DNA of 64,000 bases. Origin: Monomorium pharaonis. Taxonomy: Eukaryota; Arthropoda; Insecta; Hymenoptera; Formicidae. Both the position numbers and the translations under genes were made by a program. Under the pieces are notes generated by a model. The model did no database searches. It was given only the letters and a program-made list of their open reading frames with translations, and had not been told where the DNA came from. The stretch is taken from positions 11,649,182 to 11,713,181 of the forward strand of contig NC_050475.1 of assembly GCF_013373865.1 (NCBI RefSeq). Reading direction: 5' to 3'. Shown piece after piece: positions 33,996-46,232 of the stretch (position 1 is its first letter; the number at the start of each line of letters is the position of its first letter).

Positions 33996-34924
33996 CGTGA
34001 CCCGGTGTCACTAAATGGTGAATTTGAGTCAAGCACGGTTAATAATGCGTTAAAATATAAAACAGTTCGTTGAAACCTTGCTTAAAATGATGGATAGAAG
34101 ACGATAAAGTCACTCATTAAGTTTAGCTTAAAATGCAAATATAAATCAATGTAAATGAATGAGGTTTATGAGTTTCGGATATTTTTACTTATAGACTTTC
34201 TATAACATGTATTATGAGTTTATAATAACCCTAATTCTTCCAATTTTTTTCTGCAACTTCTCCAACCAGGGTATTTCATGTCCATTGCGTTTTTACCGTT
34301 ATTAATAGTTTCAAAAAAATTTACAAAAATGGGTTATAATCTCTTTATACCTTCGACTAAAAATCAATGTAAAAATAATTTGGAAATCATTTGTTTAAAT
34401 ATTTTTTTATAACAATTATTTGTTGACAAACGTATATTATCACTTGTTTTCTTTAAAAAAAATCATAACTTACGAACCAACGGATGAAATTTAAAGTTTG
34501 AGGGCGCAAATTAAAACTAAATATAACGCAAATAAGATAAAAAATTGAGATAGGAGTTAATTAAATGTAAATACTTAATTTTATGGCATCAAGTTTAGTT
34601 ATTTTTAGACGGTACAGTAGGAATTTTAAGTTGCCAGAAACAAAGTTTTACTAAGGTTTCACCTAAGCAGTTTTTGGTTTATATTTAATAATTACTAAAA
34701 AAAAAGTTTATATTTCCGATGAAAAATTTATTAACTCCCATATGAACTGTACTAAAATTTTGAACTTTGAGAGCCTCTTTCTAGCATATATGGCAACATT
34801 ATTTCATATTTCACAAGAAATGTATTAAATAATAATTCCTGTAAGTAAGAGCTAAATCTGCAGTACTTCATTATGTGCATGAACCACCTTAAATTTCATG
34901 AAATAGATGAATAGAATATTATTG

Positions 34925-35103
34925 ATTACATATAATAGGAATATTTATTCGCTAAAATACCCTAAAATGCAGTGCAAATTTCAAACTCGTGTATAATTGA
35001 TAAAAATATTGACATGTTTTTTTTTAAATTGCTTAGAAAAGAATAAATTTTAAGAATCCGAATTAATATTAGCAAGATTTTAACAAGAAACTTGTGAAAA
35101 ATG
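34925..35103. repeat. dispersed repeat, inverted relative to 7391-7570
   Basis: See 7391-7570. The surrounding 33996-35339 is AT-rich with no gene. Confidence 0.7.
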
Positions 35104-35344
35104 ATAACAAACTTTTACTTTTTTTAATTCAGAAAAACATATTTGGTTTTCATGCGATACAAAAGGATCATACTTAACAAATTAAATTTTTGCTTAGGGA
35201 TTTTTAAAGTAGAGTCTTTGCCCTATAATTAAAAAAAAAGTTCATGTAATTTGGATGATTTTTCACAATGTTGTGTTACTTTGAAGATTGTTTAAAAATT
35301 CGGTCAAAATTTTTGTCCCATTTTTTTTGCTCCAGTGTATATTG

Positions 35345-35377
35345 AACGTTTCGTCTCTTTCTTTAAGTCATCTTCAG
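35345..35377 (-). ncRNA. hammerhead-like core from a Penelope-type pLTR
   Basis: The minus strand reads CTGAAGA, 18 bases, then GAAACGTT, the order of conserved hammerhead core residues in Penelope-like elements. Stem II does not pair well, so it is probably an inactive fragment. No PLE coding sequence is attached on this strand. Confidence 0.35.
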
Positions 35378-36185
35378 TCAAATTTGAATACAAATGTATG
35401 GATGTAATATTGTTGAAAGGAGGGAGTGTTCTCTTAGCCGAGTGATGTTAAATTATACGGACTGAGAGGCATGGATAAACTGGACAAAGTTTCAACTGAA
35501 ATCGAGTAAGTAAATATTAAAAATTATGTGGAGGATAAACAAGAACTAAAAGAGGAAGAGACAGATTTACCTAAAAACCGGCTAGTGTCAAAAATAAATA
35601 CAGGAGAGAAGGGGTTTATGAACCACCATTTTGTTTTATTAAAATAATTCAGTAAATGTTTGTCTGAGATTTAGCAGTCAACGGGCGAATACGTGCGTGT
35701 CTTGTTTTTATGCACGAAAAGTAAAAGTATAATATTATATAAATGTCTTCTTTAGTTTACGCAGTAATTAAAGTGATTAATAAAAACCAGATGAAAGTTT
35801 TTTTGCATATGTCATATATCTTTTAATTTCAATGATGAAGTTGATATTATATTTACCTATAGGTTTCTATAAAAAAATATTTTAACCAATTCTGGTAGGT
35901 GGCAACACTAGCAGACATCGATTTGAGAAGTCATTTTTTTCCCTTCTTCTTCTTATCTTCAGACTTCAGATTTGTAAATTTCAATTCAGTTCTCGGTTGA
36001 GATCAAAATCTAAAAATCTTTTTCCCTGGATATTTGCAGCAGAGTTTGTTAATTTATCGATTGATCAATCGTATTATGCACAAATAAAATTTTGTTCTGT
36101 AAAAGTTGTGCATAATGCGATTGATTAATCAATGAATTACAACACTCACTGTATTTATGTTTTTGTCAAACAAATATGTACAAAC
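35378..36185. other. intergenic DNA with a short hairpin
   Basis: No gene recognised. An inverted repeat at 36051-36138 (GATTGATCAATCG... with arms of about 30 bp) is the only structure. Confidence 0.5.
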
Positions 36186-37310
36186 AATCCAGGTAGCAAA
36201 CATTTTGACGTAAAATTTTGGTTATTTCTTGACTATAATTAACTTTACTAATTGACGACTTAATAACATTAAAATGACGATTTAATGTCACAGACAATTG
36301 ATATCACAACGAATACGTTATTTTACTACATTACAAAAATTTTCTACTGTAATGATGCACTACATATATTTCAACCACCCTAACCATAGTTACACCTTAT
36401 TTATCGCATTACTTAACTTCACAATCGGAAAAACGGTCACCCATCAAATTGTTAGCCGCCGTCGACGTTGCTTGACTTTGAAGATCGTACGCTCTTGGGA
36501 AAAAGCGACCGCAAAAATCGCCCGTTTCGTGGACATCGAGTTTTGATTGTATATCATCAAATATTCATCCGCTAAAAATTTTGAATTGTGCATACCTTTT
36601 ATTGCTGAGATATGAAGAGTTAAAGTTGATATTACTTTATTTACGAATAAAGGTTACACTATTTTACACGTTCAACATAAGATACCTTTAGTTTAATAAA
36701 AAAATCACAGAATACTACTTTTGTTAACAATTTTTCGTTGCTCAATAACAATTATGCATCTGTAAAATATCTCGGTGAAAAAGCTACCACTACTAAAACT
36801 ATTAGAAAATTCATAGTAAATATCGCAGCATTTCAGAAATTGGTGGTACCTATATTTGAAGTATTGTTATAAGGTTATCGGATTTATAAAATATAAGGCA
36901 AGATAAAATCGTGTTGATATAAGATAACGTTAATAAAATACTCCCGTATATACATGTACTTGTTCAGAGACCGCACAGGTAGGTATCCGACATCAGTTAA
37001 AAAACATTTTTCTGAAAATCGCAAGTTGACCTCTAAATGGCATTCACAATTCTGACTTAAACGTCGATTTGAGATCATGATAAATTAGTCTTCTAACAGA
37101 TAAACAAATCGTATCTAAAACATTTTTTATATGATAAATAACCTCGAGGTTTTTTGTGTTGAACGGATAAAATGGCATAACTTTCATTGGTGTATAGTGA
37201 CCAATTTAACCCCTCATATCTCAATAATAAAAGGTATTTATCGCCAAAATCGACTTAAACTTCGATGTCCACGAAACGGGCGATTTTAGGCCTGTTTTTG
37301 CGATCACTCT
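36186..37310. mobile_element. decayed composite with CCAGGTAGCA end, 5S-like segment and inverted arms
   Basis: CCAGGTAGCAAAC at 36190 matches the terminus of the element at 57101. 36500-36620 and 37205-37295 are inverted copies (AAAATCGCCCGTTTCGTGG and its inverse; TCATATCTCAATAATAAAAGG). A 5S-like segment lies at 36434-36495. The boundaries are uncertain. Confidence 0.45.
36434..36495 (-). ncRNA. 5S-rRNA-like repeat fragment, copy 1
   Basis: The minus strand reads GATCTTCAAAGTCAAGCAAC, then GTCGACGGCGG and GGGTGACCG, the same order as 5S rRNA internal promoter elements. The 5' part is cut. Confidence 0.5.
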
Positions 37311-37343
37311 TTGAATCGAGCTGAATTGATTTATTATCTATGA

Positions 37344-37486
37344 GCGCGTTCAGCAGATAGAGCAGATCAGTAAGCGCTCAATAATTCTTTAATATGATTA
37401 ATTCTTCGTTGGATCTAGAAGCAGGAACTAATCATAATAAAGAATCATTGAGTGCTTACTAATTTGTTCTGTCTGCTGAACGCGCC
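37344..37486. mobile_element. foldback MITE with GCGCGTTCAGCAGA ends
   Basis: 143 bp. The arms GCGCGTTCAGCAGATAGA and inverse, then AAGCGCTCAATAATTCTTTA and inverse, about 85% paired. Confidence 0.85.
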
Positions 37487-37489
37487 TTA

Positions 37490-38038
37490 CGTTTCCTTGG
37501 TGAGGTTGAGCGCGGCCGAATGATAACGAAGATAGTCGAAGACGTGACGAGAAGTACGGAGCGACTGTCGGCGACGTCGAGTGGTGAGGCCGGTGAGCGA
37601 GGCGAAAATTGCCGAAGTGTTCCGGCGCGAAAGCCGTTACCTTTCTGTCGGTCAGTCGCGGAGCGACAGTTCGCGCAGTTAGTTTTGTCATGGACTTTCA
37701 GTGAGCACGTACGACGAGTTGTGACACCGTGTTTCTCGCAATAAATTTTGTTAACTATCGTTAAAATCGCGAATCATTGTGTAACATCGTCGTGTCATGT
37801 ACTTGCGTTGCATAATCAACAGAGAGACAAAACAGTGAGGACTATCTGTTGTTTTTCATGAAGTTTTTGCTGTTTGACCGGAAATGTGCGTGGCCATTTA
37901 AAAACTATCGTTGTAACGAGTCGTGCTTGTTACCGAGGAGCAATGACACAAGTGATACAAATGTGAAATTTATGGTGATCGAGTCCAGTATTTTGGAGTT
38001 GTCTACGAATGATATAACAGTTATGATTTGATTTCAAG
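37490..38038 (+). promoter_or_regulatory. candidate promoter and 5' exon of a host gene
   Basis: A CpG-rich block in AT-rich DNA, without repeat hallmarks, ending at AAG|GTAAGA (38036-38044), a consensus 5' splice site. It contains arthropod initiator-like TCAGT motifs (about 37650 and 37697). A 60-codon frame from 37849 stops just before the donor, so the exon would be mainly untranslated or carry a small upstream frame. No next exon was identified. An unrecognised LTR is the alternative, since CAATAAA occurs at 37739. Confidence 0.35.
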
Positions 38039-39079
38039 GTAAGATTGTACAATTTTATTTGGAAAACACACACACACACACATTATTGTTAAAAAATTTT
38101 TTCTTTAAAGATATTGTTATCAAAGACGGTATCTCATACACAATGCACTGGAAACGATGAAGGTGTATTGAATGCTTACGTATTGTATTGTAAAGAAATG
38201 ATATCTCTTTGTATTCCTTGTAAAAAAAAGTGGTAAAAAGAAATTATTTTATAATATTTTTAAGAATTTTTTACATTTTAAATTTATAAAGATTTCTGAA
38301 AAGTCTCAAACTCTATTAGTTTTTGTGATTTTTTTTTTTAATTATGTATGAAATGGAAAATTTTAGAAATTTTTGAAATATTTTAGAATATTTCACACAT
38401 TAATAATTTCAAAACGATGATTTTTTTAGCACATTTGAAAAACTTGTCAATTTGTCTTCAAAATTTATGAAGTTTTTTAAGAACTTATAAAATCACACAA
38501 AAATTTTTAAAAATTCTGAAACTTATATAGGTAAAATTATATATAGAAGTTTTGAAATATATTTAAAAAATTGAAATTTTAAGAAAAATTTCACCAAAAA
38601 GATTAACAAATATAAATATTACCTTTTGTTAAAATCCATACATTGTCAATTTTTCGCAACCTATTATAGCAGACAATAATTCTATGTTACATAGAATCTA
38701 TAGAAATTATACGAGAATTATTCCGAATTATTATATTCTGTATGAACTGTTCCAAACATCTTGAAATCTAAATATGTATCTACAAAAGAGATACGTTGTG
38801 CTTCAATATATAAAATAGGTATTATAGTTATTTTTTTCAATCTATGTGCCTCGTCAGCAAAATAGCAATAAATAAGATTTACCAATTGTTTAAGCAGTAT
38901 ATTACGGAGTTAATGTTATTCAAATAACTTTTTTTTTAAGTTCTTTAAGTTCTTTAAGTATTTTCTTTATTATTAACTTCCTATTCGAAGTAACAAATAC
39001 TTCTCTGATGTATATTAAAATTGAAAAATAATTGCATATTATTTGCATTATTTGTAGAATTTGTATTGTTGAAATCAAG
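38039..39079. other. AT-rich DNA, possible intron
   Basis: No gene or large repeat. Only a short (AC)n at 38068-38082. Confidence 0.5.
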
Positions 39080-39259
39080 ATTGAAATTATTTTACAATAT
39101 TTTATCTTATCAAAAATTTAGAAAACAAAAAGCTTCTCTAATGAGAATTAAAACACAATTAGAAGTCGGTCTATAACAATCCTCAATGAAGTAAAATGCC
39201 AAACGCCAGAAAGCAATTCCTTTGTGAAAAGATTGAAGTTTTTGATAATGACTTATAAC

Positions 39260-40620
39260 ACCAACGTATTCGTAAAAAATAATCATTTTTACTAAAGCGG
39301 ACAAAGGCAATGTTACAGTAGCACTAAATAAATTTTCTTACATTGACAAGGTCAGTGGAATGCTTAACGATATTAATACATACAGTAAAATAGATAAAGA
39401 TATAGGCTCGTATTCAGAACGCGCTAACAAAAATGTTAGCGCGTTGTTATCTAATAGAAGAATCTGTACTATAAGAAACAGATTTTTCTATTGGATAACA
39501 ACGCGCTAACATTTTTGTTAGCGCGTTCTAAATACGGGCCCTAGTGAATATGTTAACAAGTAAATTAAAAACGTTGCTTACAAGGTGGAAGAAATCCAAT
39601 TTCATTTCTATAGCGGAATACAGGAAAATATATTGTAGTGATGGGGTATTACCATGAGCTTACGGTCTCCCAAAAATTCACAAGCCAAATGTTCCTTTCA
39701 GAATCATAGTTTCATGCATTGATAGCCCTTTATATGCCCTTGCTATTTTTCTGCATAAAATTATTCATAGAGCTGTTTCCGTAGCAAATAATCACATAAA
39801 AAATAATTTGGACTTGGTTAAAAAACTTTCGGATTTTTATATGAGAAAAACTACAGTTTTATCTCTTTAAACGTTTTTATTCACGAACATTTCCATTAAG
39901 GATGCATTGAAAAGTGTAGCAAGGAGATGGAGATACATTTCAAGGGAATGTAATATCCCTGAAGAGGAATTTTTGGTGTTATTAGACTAATTTTAGATTC
40001 CACGTTCTTTAGTTTTTGGTAAAAAAATTTACAAACAATATTTTAGAATACCTATGAGTTCTCCTTTATCGCCAATCATTGCTGACTTATTAATTATGCA
40101 AAACTTAGAGGAGAGAGTGTGCTGAAACATTTAATTTTTCCGTTTTATTTTATACAATCTACATAGATGACATCTTAATGGCTGTACTATCGACTTCGAC
40201 AAATATAGTTTTAAATGCATTTAACGCGGTTCATCCCAGGTTACAATTTACGATAGAAATTGGGAGGGGACAAAATTAATTTCCTTGACACAACAATATT
40301 AATTACGAATGAGGGTATAAAGCTTAATTGGTACCAAAAACCTACTTTTTCTGAAAGATTTTTGAACTTTATGTCTCAGCACCTCCTCTCACAGAAAAGA
40401 AGCACAATTATCGGATTAATTGACCATTTTTTTTCTGTGGAATCCCGAATTTTATGAGACTAATTTAGAAATAATTATTGATATTTTACTGAAGAATGAC
40501 TACCTGCTTGATTTCATATTTAAAATGATAAAAAGAAGACTTAAATATTTAATTAATAAAACAAAAAACCTCAGGCTAAAGAAAACACCGATTGCGACAT
40601 AGAAGAGACTATTTCATAGT
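39260..40620 (+). pseudogene. Penelope-like reverse transcriptase remnant
   Basis: Motifs in order: FTKADKGNVTVAL (39280), AYGLPKIHKPNVPFRIIVS (39655), a degenerate motif A area around 39880, MSSPLSPIIADLL (about 40050), the YIDDI area at 40160, then KINFLDTTI, LNWYQKPTFSERFLNFMSQH and LLSQK (40265-40400). All are Penelope-type rather than LTR or non-LTR. At least five frame breaks. Confidence 0.85.
39405..39541. mobile_element. palindromic MITE nested in the Penelope element, TA duplication
   Basis: Ends GGCTCGTATTCAGAACGCGC and the inverse of GGGCCCGTATTTAGAACGCG, with TA on both sides. The inner arms contain GCGCTAACA-AAAATGTTAGCGC, itself palindromic, so each arm can also fold alone. Confidence 0.9.
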
Positions 40621-40780
40621 TTATTTTACTATACACATAGGGTTTCTATGTGTAAAAATTTAATAAGAGTTTCTACGTGTAAAAATTTAATAACCATCTT
40701 AAAAATACAAATAAGGTCCTTTCTCAGTAAAAATAAATTACAAAAATACATCAAAGTACAAAAAGATCCGATACCGACAA

Positions 40781-41073
40781 TGTCTAAGAAAAATGTGGTA
40801 TATAAATTGATTTGTAAGGATTGTGTGTGATGCTTTTATGTGGGCCAGACGTGCAGACAATTAAAAATGAGAATTAAAGAGCATGAAAAAAACGTTAGAC
40901 AAAATATTATTTCTAGTTCTGTAATTATGGATCATAGGATGCATCATGAATTTGATTGGGAAGGAGTTGAAATTTTGGATACCGAGAGAAATCTAAACAG
41001 AATATTAATATCAGAAATGTTATTAAAAAACAAGAGAACGGTCTCAACTTCCAAATGGACATTGACTTATTAA
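40781..41073 (+). pseudogene. Penelope-like GIY-YIG endonuclease
   Basis: VVYKLICKDC, a TGA, then FYVGQTCRQLKMRIKEHEKN. The Y..GQT..L..R..EH arrangement with the CxxC is the GIY-YIG module of EN+ Penelope elements, which nicks target DNA. It continues to LISEMLLKNK and ends at 41073. Apart from one nonsense codon it is nearly intact. Confidence 0.85.
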
Positions 41074-41527
41074 CCAAAATGTATTTATCCTTTATTAAAA
41101 ACAAAACTCATAAACAATGATTGTGCCCCCTATCAACTCGACTTGCGACATCAACACGTTTAAACTAGCAAATACTTCTCACTTGCTTTTTAGACATTAC
41201 ACTACTTGGATCTGTCTTATACAAAAGTATTTTAGTTTCTTAACATTGCGATATATATTAACCGTTTAATTTGATTTTTGTATTAATTGATTACGTTGTT
41301 ATACACGTTCTATTGTTCTATTATGTACTGAATTTGCGCTGAAGATGATCTGAGATCCTGAGATGAGTTTTATTAATAAGCCAATCATTCTTAGATTGCT
41401 TATTTACTATTATTTTTATATAATTAGTCCTTTCATGGCCTTTTCTGGTCATGGAACCGGCTACGTTGGTTAAATTTGATTCTGGATCATTATGAATACA
41501 AGTTTTATATTGTCAAATTTTTTTACA

Positions 41528-41559
41528 CTGAGGATGGTTTAAAGTGTAGCCGAAACGTC
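41528..41559 (+). ncRNA. hammerhead ribozyme-like motif of the Penelope element
   Basis: CTGAGGA, then GGTT...AGCC able to form a 4-bp stem II around an 8-base loop, then GAAAC-GTC. This is the CUGANGA/GAAA/GUC core of the minimal hammerheads known in Penelope-like retroelements. A decayed second copy (CTGAAGATGATC..GATC without GAAA) lies at 41339-41367. Confidence 0.5.
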
Positions 41560-41640
41560 TGCTGCGATTAAAGTTACTAAGAGTGACTTGTTGGGTTAAT
41601 TTATTTTTGTACACAAATAACAACGCTGACTTCTTACGGC

Positions 41641-43471
41641 TCATCTTATCTTGTTTTTTATTATTAGAAATTGTTGGAATTCTTGGTTAATTACTATATA
41701 TTTTTTGTTTTGAAATTATTTTATTAAGATATTTGTATTATTTATTAAAAATAATTACGTTTAATTAGTTTACGGAATATTATTTTAGTCGTAAATATAG
41801 AACGTATTAATGTTTTGCAATAAATATATAAAATAAATTACATTATTATTATTATATAATATTATTGCACTATATAAAATACGTCTATATAAACAATTAT
41901 ATAGACATATTTTATCAATAATATTCTTATATACTAAGAATTAATACAAACCTAAATTGTGATAAAAATTTGTAGATATCGCATAGAGACCGATAGTTCA
42001 AAAACTTGTTCCGATTTATTTCGTCATAAATAATTGATAAAAGTGTTATCATACACTTTGATTTGATTTGATCACTTCGGCAATTATTTAATCAATAATA
42101 TGACACGATAATGTTTAGATTGTAATGAATCAAAAATTCTCTTGTTATAATTGTAGAGAAGAAGATGTGATATTAAATGTAGCCTATATGTGGTCTTGTA
42201 TTATAGCTATTTATTATATCTTTTTTAAATTCTGGTAATACTTATAGAATCATTTGTTTAATAGTTCACAGTTATGCAGTAACGTCAGTACACAACAACT
42301 GGCATTGTTAGGAAGCATTGTTACTTTTGAAAACTTTTTCAAGGCATATTTTAGCATTGAGATATATATTTTCTCATTTTTTTTAAACTCGGACATATTA
42401 TCACACGATATATGTGCTTAAGTGTTTTTCTTATTATATGATATTTTATTCAACTACAGATATTTTGAGTTATACAAAGTTAAATAATAGTATGAAATTT
42501 TGCTAATATAATCGTTTATAGATGCTAATATCTAATAGATCTCTTTTTCATATCGAAGTATAATAATTATTTGATAAGTTGATTATAGTTCTATTTCTAT
42601 ATAGTTTACACTATGTAAATTATAGATTTTTATTGATACTGTTTATATATTATACTAAAGAGATTATGTGTACATACATATATATTACTGATCAACAAAA
42701 TTAGCGCAATAAAAATTTATACCAAATGTCTCTCAACTTCAAATAATTGTAACTTTGCGAAAACTTATCGTATTGGAAAGTTTTTTTTCATTTTAAAGCT
42801 TGAAGTCTCTACTTTAAAGAGCATTTGTCAGATTTGGATCCTCTCTTTTTCCCTTTTTGGCATCTCTGCATAAGTAAGAACGTGTTTGGTATTCAAAATT
42901 TTTCATACTTTAACGCGCTCCGGGGTGCAGTGAATTTTTTTCGTAAACTTTATAAGAATTATCATAAAATATGAACTTTTTCTTACAAATTGAAAAAAAT
43001 TGAAATCTGTATTGATTTTTTTGGCGGAGTTATGATATATTAAAGTTATCTATGCATTTTACTTTGTTTGGTTGTCGCTAGCATTAGCATTTCTTGATGC
43101 GCACTATGAAAAGGTTGCAGATTTTGCGCATTGCGCGCACGCGTGTGTGTGTGTGTGTGTGTGTGTGCGCGGGACATGTTGGACGAACGAAAATATTACC
43201 AGAAGAAATACATGTGTTTTACAATCATATTATCACCTCTGTTTCTCTTCGATTCATTATGCAATGTTGTCACATTTTTGTGAATAGCATCTCAAGTATT
43301 CCATACATTATAATTTGGATTTTGGAATTAATTAAACAACATACTGAATAAAGACGTTAAAGTTTTAATTTAAAATATTGATTATTGTCAAGGACCTTTT
43401 TTTTATTGCTCCTTTTTACAAGTATATTTGTATTTAATATTATAATGTCACTACAATGTATGTATAAATAA
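41641..43471. other. AT-rich intergenic DNA
   Basis: No gene recognised. A (GT)n tract at 43143-43167 accounts for the Cys/Val-rich frames there. Confidence 0.5.
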
Positions 43472-43581
43472 CTACGTTTACACGGCAACGATAATCCGGT
43501 TTAGTAACAACTGTCGTTATAATTATTGATGTTGGATACCGTGTAAATAAGGTTTTACACTAATATTATAACATCAAATAT

Positions 43582-44625
43582 ACTCATACAGCACAGAAGC
43601 TTTCAGCAACATTGTTGCAACGTTAAAATATTACGAGTTGCAATGTAATATTCCAAAGACGTTTCAGAAACATGCAATATCAATATTACGCCAAAATGTT
43701 TTAATAATGTTGCAGAAATATTATAAAATTTCAAAAAAATAATATTAAAAAATATGCAAGTGTTTCAATATACGTGCAACTTCGTGTAAGAAAACATTTG
43801 TGACATTTTTAAATAGTTTTGTGAGATTTAAATATTTGGATTTGTGTGCAATATTTATACCAAAGATTATAATCTTTTTGAGATTTATAATAGAACAGTA
43901 AATTAAACAATTTTTTAAATAAAAAAATAAAATTATCATATTAACTGATTATTTGAAAAATTGTTCAATTTACTATCCTATTGTAAATTTTGAAAAGTAC
44001 AATTAATTGACTATAAATATTAATGCTAAAAAATTCATATATATGTATTCATTAATATTATTGCTTCTTACAATAACTGAAATAATGCTACTACATAAAA
44101 ATAATGCTACTTAGATAATAGAATATTGTGTAAGTTTTTATTCCTATATAAAATGTAATAATAATTTTCTAATTTTCTAATATGCTTCTAATATATTTTA
44201 GATTTTAATAGGTAAACTTTGAGAATGTATAAAAATATTCAAGAAAAATAAAAAAAAAGTTCATTGCAATTGCGTAAACTCACAATTTTTTATTTCGATT
44301 ATTCCAAATTTCGGATGCAAAAAGATTATAAAGTTACACAAATTGCAATGAATTTCTTTTTATCTCTCTTGTCTTTATATATTCTCAAATTTTTTCTACT
44401 AAATTTGAAGCGTTATGCATATTTATAGCAATGCGTTTCAATGCATCAAATACATTGCACCGTAACATTGCAGTAGTCTTACATTGTAATATTTCTCGGA
44501 CATTTCAGCGTTGCCGCAAGCTTGCAGTAACATTGCAAAAACATTTCGCAACGTCCATGCAATATTACAATGTTTCAATGTAAGGTTTCTGCAATGTTTT
44601 TGTAATTTTTTGGTGCTGTATGGGT
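43582..44625. mobile_element. CCCATACAGCAC MITE rich in TTGCAACATT motifs
   Basis: Ends (C)TCATACAGCAC and GTGCTGTATGGG. Both subterminal regions repeat TGCAACATTG/CAATGTTGCA-like words in both orientations. The middle is AT-rich, with no transposase. Confidence 0.7.
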
Positions 44626-44689
44626 AGTAACATTACTCCTGTTGACGAAGAGGAGTAGTCTTATAATTCCAGCTCTTAATATATATATG

Positions 44690-44710
44690 TGCGCGCGCGC
44701 GCGCGCGCGT

Positions 44711-44745
<35 letters not shown>

Positions 44746-44768
44746 CGTGCCTGCGTGCGTGCGTGCGT
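44690..44768. repeat. (GC)n(GT)n(GC GT)n compound microsatellite
   Basis: About 80 bases, almost strictly alternating purine-pyrimidine. It lies just outside the nested MITE. Confidence 0.95.
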
Positions 44769-45025
44769 ATACATACTTATCCACACATAAAATTAATGTA
44801 GAACACTAAGTTTTTATTTTAATATTTGTTTTATATTTCTTCATGTTACTTTGTATCTACTTTTTTCGTAAGTTTTAGTGATTTAAATTGATAACATTGG
44901 TAAGATTTTACTACATTGATAAGAAGAATGGGGATAAAATAAATCTTGTCATGTAAACAAACATTATTTTTAAAAAGTAATAACAGTTATTACTAAATCG
45001 GATTATCGTTGTCGTGCAAACGTAG

Positions 45026-46232
45026 TCAATGATTTTGTCACGTGGTGTTTATATTTACATATTGCGTTCGTTCTTACTTTATTTATTTCGTTACACATTC
45101 GTCAAATAAAATTCGTCCTTTCAAACGTACAAACTTTTTTCGCGATAATTTTGCGAAATCCTAGATATTTAATTAATATTATATAATGTTAATTTTTAAT
45201 AATACATTTTTTATTTTTATAGTAATTTATTTGTTTAATTCTTTAATTCTTTTGGTTCCTTTAATGGGTAAAAAACGTTGGTGTTTCTAACTTTAAATTA
45301 AATTATATTTAACTAATATTTTTCATTAAAATTTCAAAAATATTTATTTCTTTTACTAAAAAATAGCAAAATAAAATAATATTTATAGAAATGCTTTCAT
45401 GAAAATAATTTGTAGTATGTAAAAAAAACTTTATATTTTTACTTGTATTTGTTTTTATATTTGGTTAACATCTTTTAAAAATAAAATCAAATATTAATTG
45501 TTACATTTTTTCAGTTTTATAAACTTATTAAATCTTATTTTCAAATTTTAAGAGATATCGTCGAGTTAAAAAGAACGAACACTACGAATTATTTATAATT
45601 ATTATAATAAGTTTTATCATACGTGATAATTCGATTCGGTTTAACACGTTTGTCTTGTGCATAAAAAAATTATTTTTCATTGCATAGACAATCGTTTTAT
45701 ATAAATGTTTGACTGACAATTATTTGTTATAAATAACATTTACATGATCGGCAATACTCATTTTGTGCTGTAGTGTGTCACGATATTGATACTTAAGACG
45801 TGTGCTTATTCAAAAGTTCACAGTATTTAATTTTGTAAGAACTGTTAGTCTAGTAATTCTAAATTAGTCTAGTAATTCTAAAATAAGAAGTAGTAGCTGT
45901 ACGTCCAAATTGTAATATATGCAGTATTGTTAAAATTCTATGTCAATTCTATATTAAACACAAAAATTAAGAGTATGGTATATAATTTATGCTTATTATT
46001 AACAGATTATAGCTAATAAAATAATTGAAATATTAACACGGATATTAAAATTTACTAAAGTAATAATTAATTTTAATTAATAAATGATTAAAAATAAATA
46101 TTTTAATTTTAATAATTTTAATTAATAAATTATTTTCCATTGCATAAAAATAATTACAGTTTAAATTAGGGTGTGCAATTAATATTATATTTGTATCTGC
46201 CTGCAAAAGAAGAGAAAAGACGGTAATAGTGA
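45026..46232. other. AT-rich intergenic DNA
   Basis: No gene. A 20-bp tandem duplication (AGTCTAGTAATTCTAAA) lies at 45845-45885. Confidence 0.55.

Larger units (their letters stand above)
39080..41640 (+). mobile_element. Penelope-like element (EN+), decayed
   Basis: Plus strand: a degenerate N-terminal part, a Penelope-type reverse transcriptase, a GIY-YIG endonuclease ending at 41073, and a 3' region with hammerhead-like motifs (41339-41367 and 41528-41559) typical of PLE terminal repeats. A 137-bp MITE interrupts the RT start at 39405-39541. Many stops and shifts. Confidence 0.85.
43472..45025. mobile_element. TIR element with CTACGTTTACACGG ends, containing a nested element
   Basis: CTACGTTTACACGGCAACGA at 43472 pairs with TCGTTGTCGTGCAAACGTAG at 45006-45025, extending about 50 bp inward. 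The interior is occupied largely by a nested MITE (43582-44625). Confidence 0.75.

Noticed and set aside
42690..43390. Tc1/mariner-like element end (TACTGATCAACAAAATTAGCGC)
   Set aside because: No matching inverted end or transposase fragment could be found.
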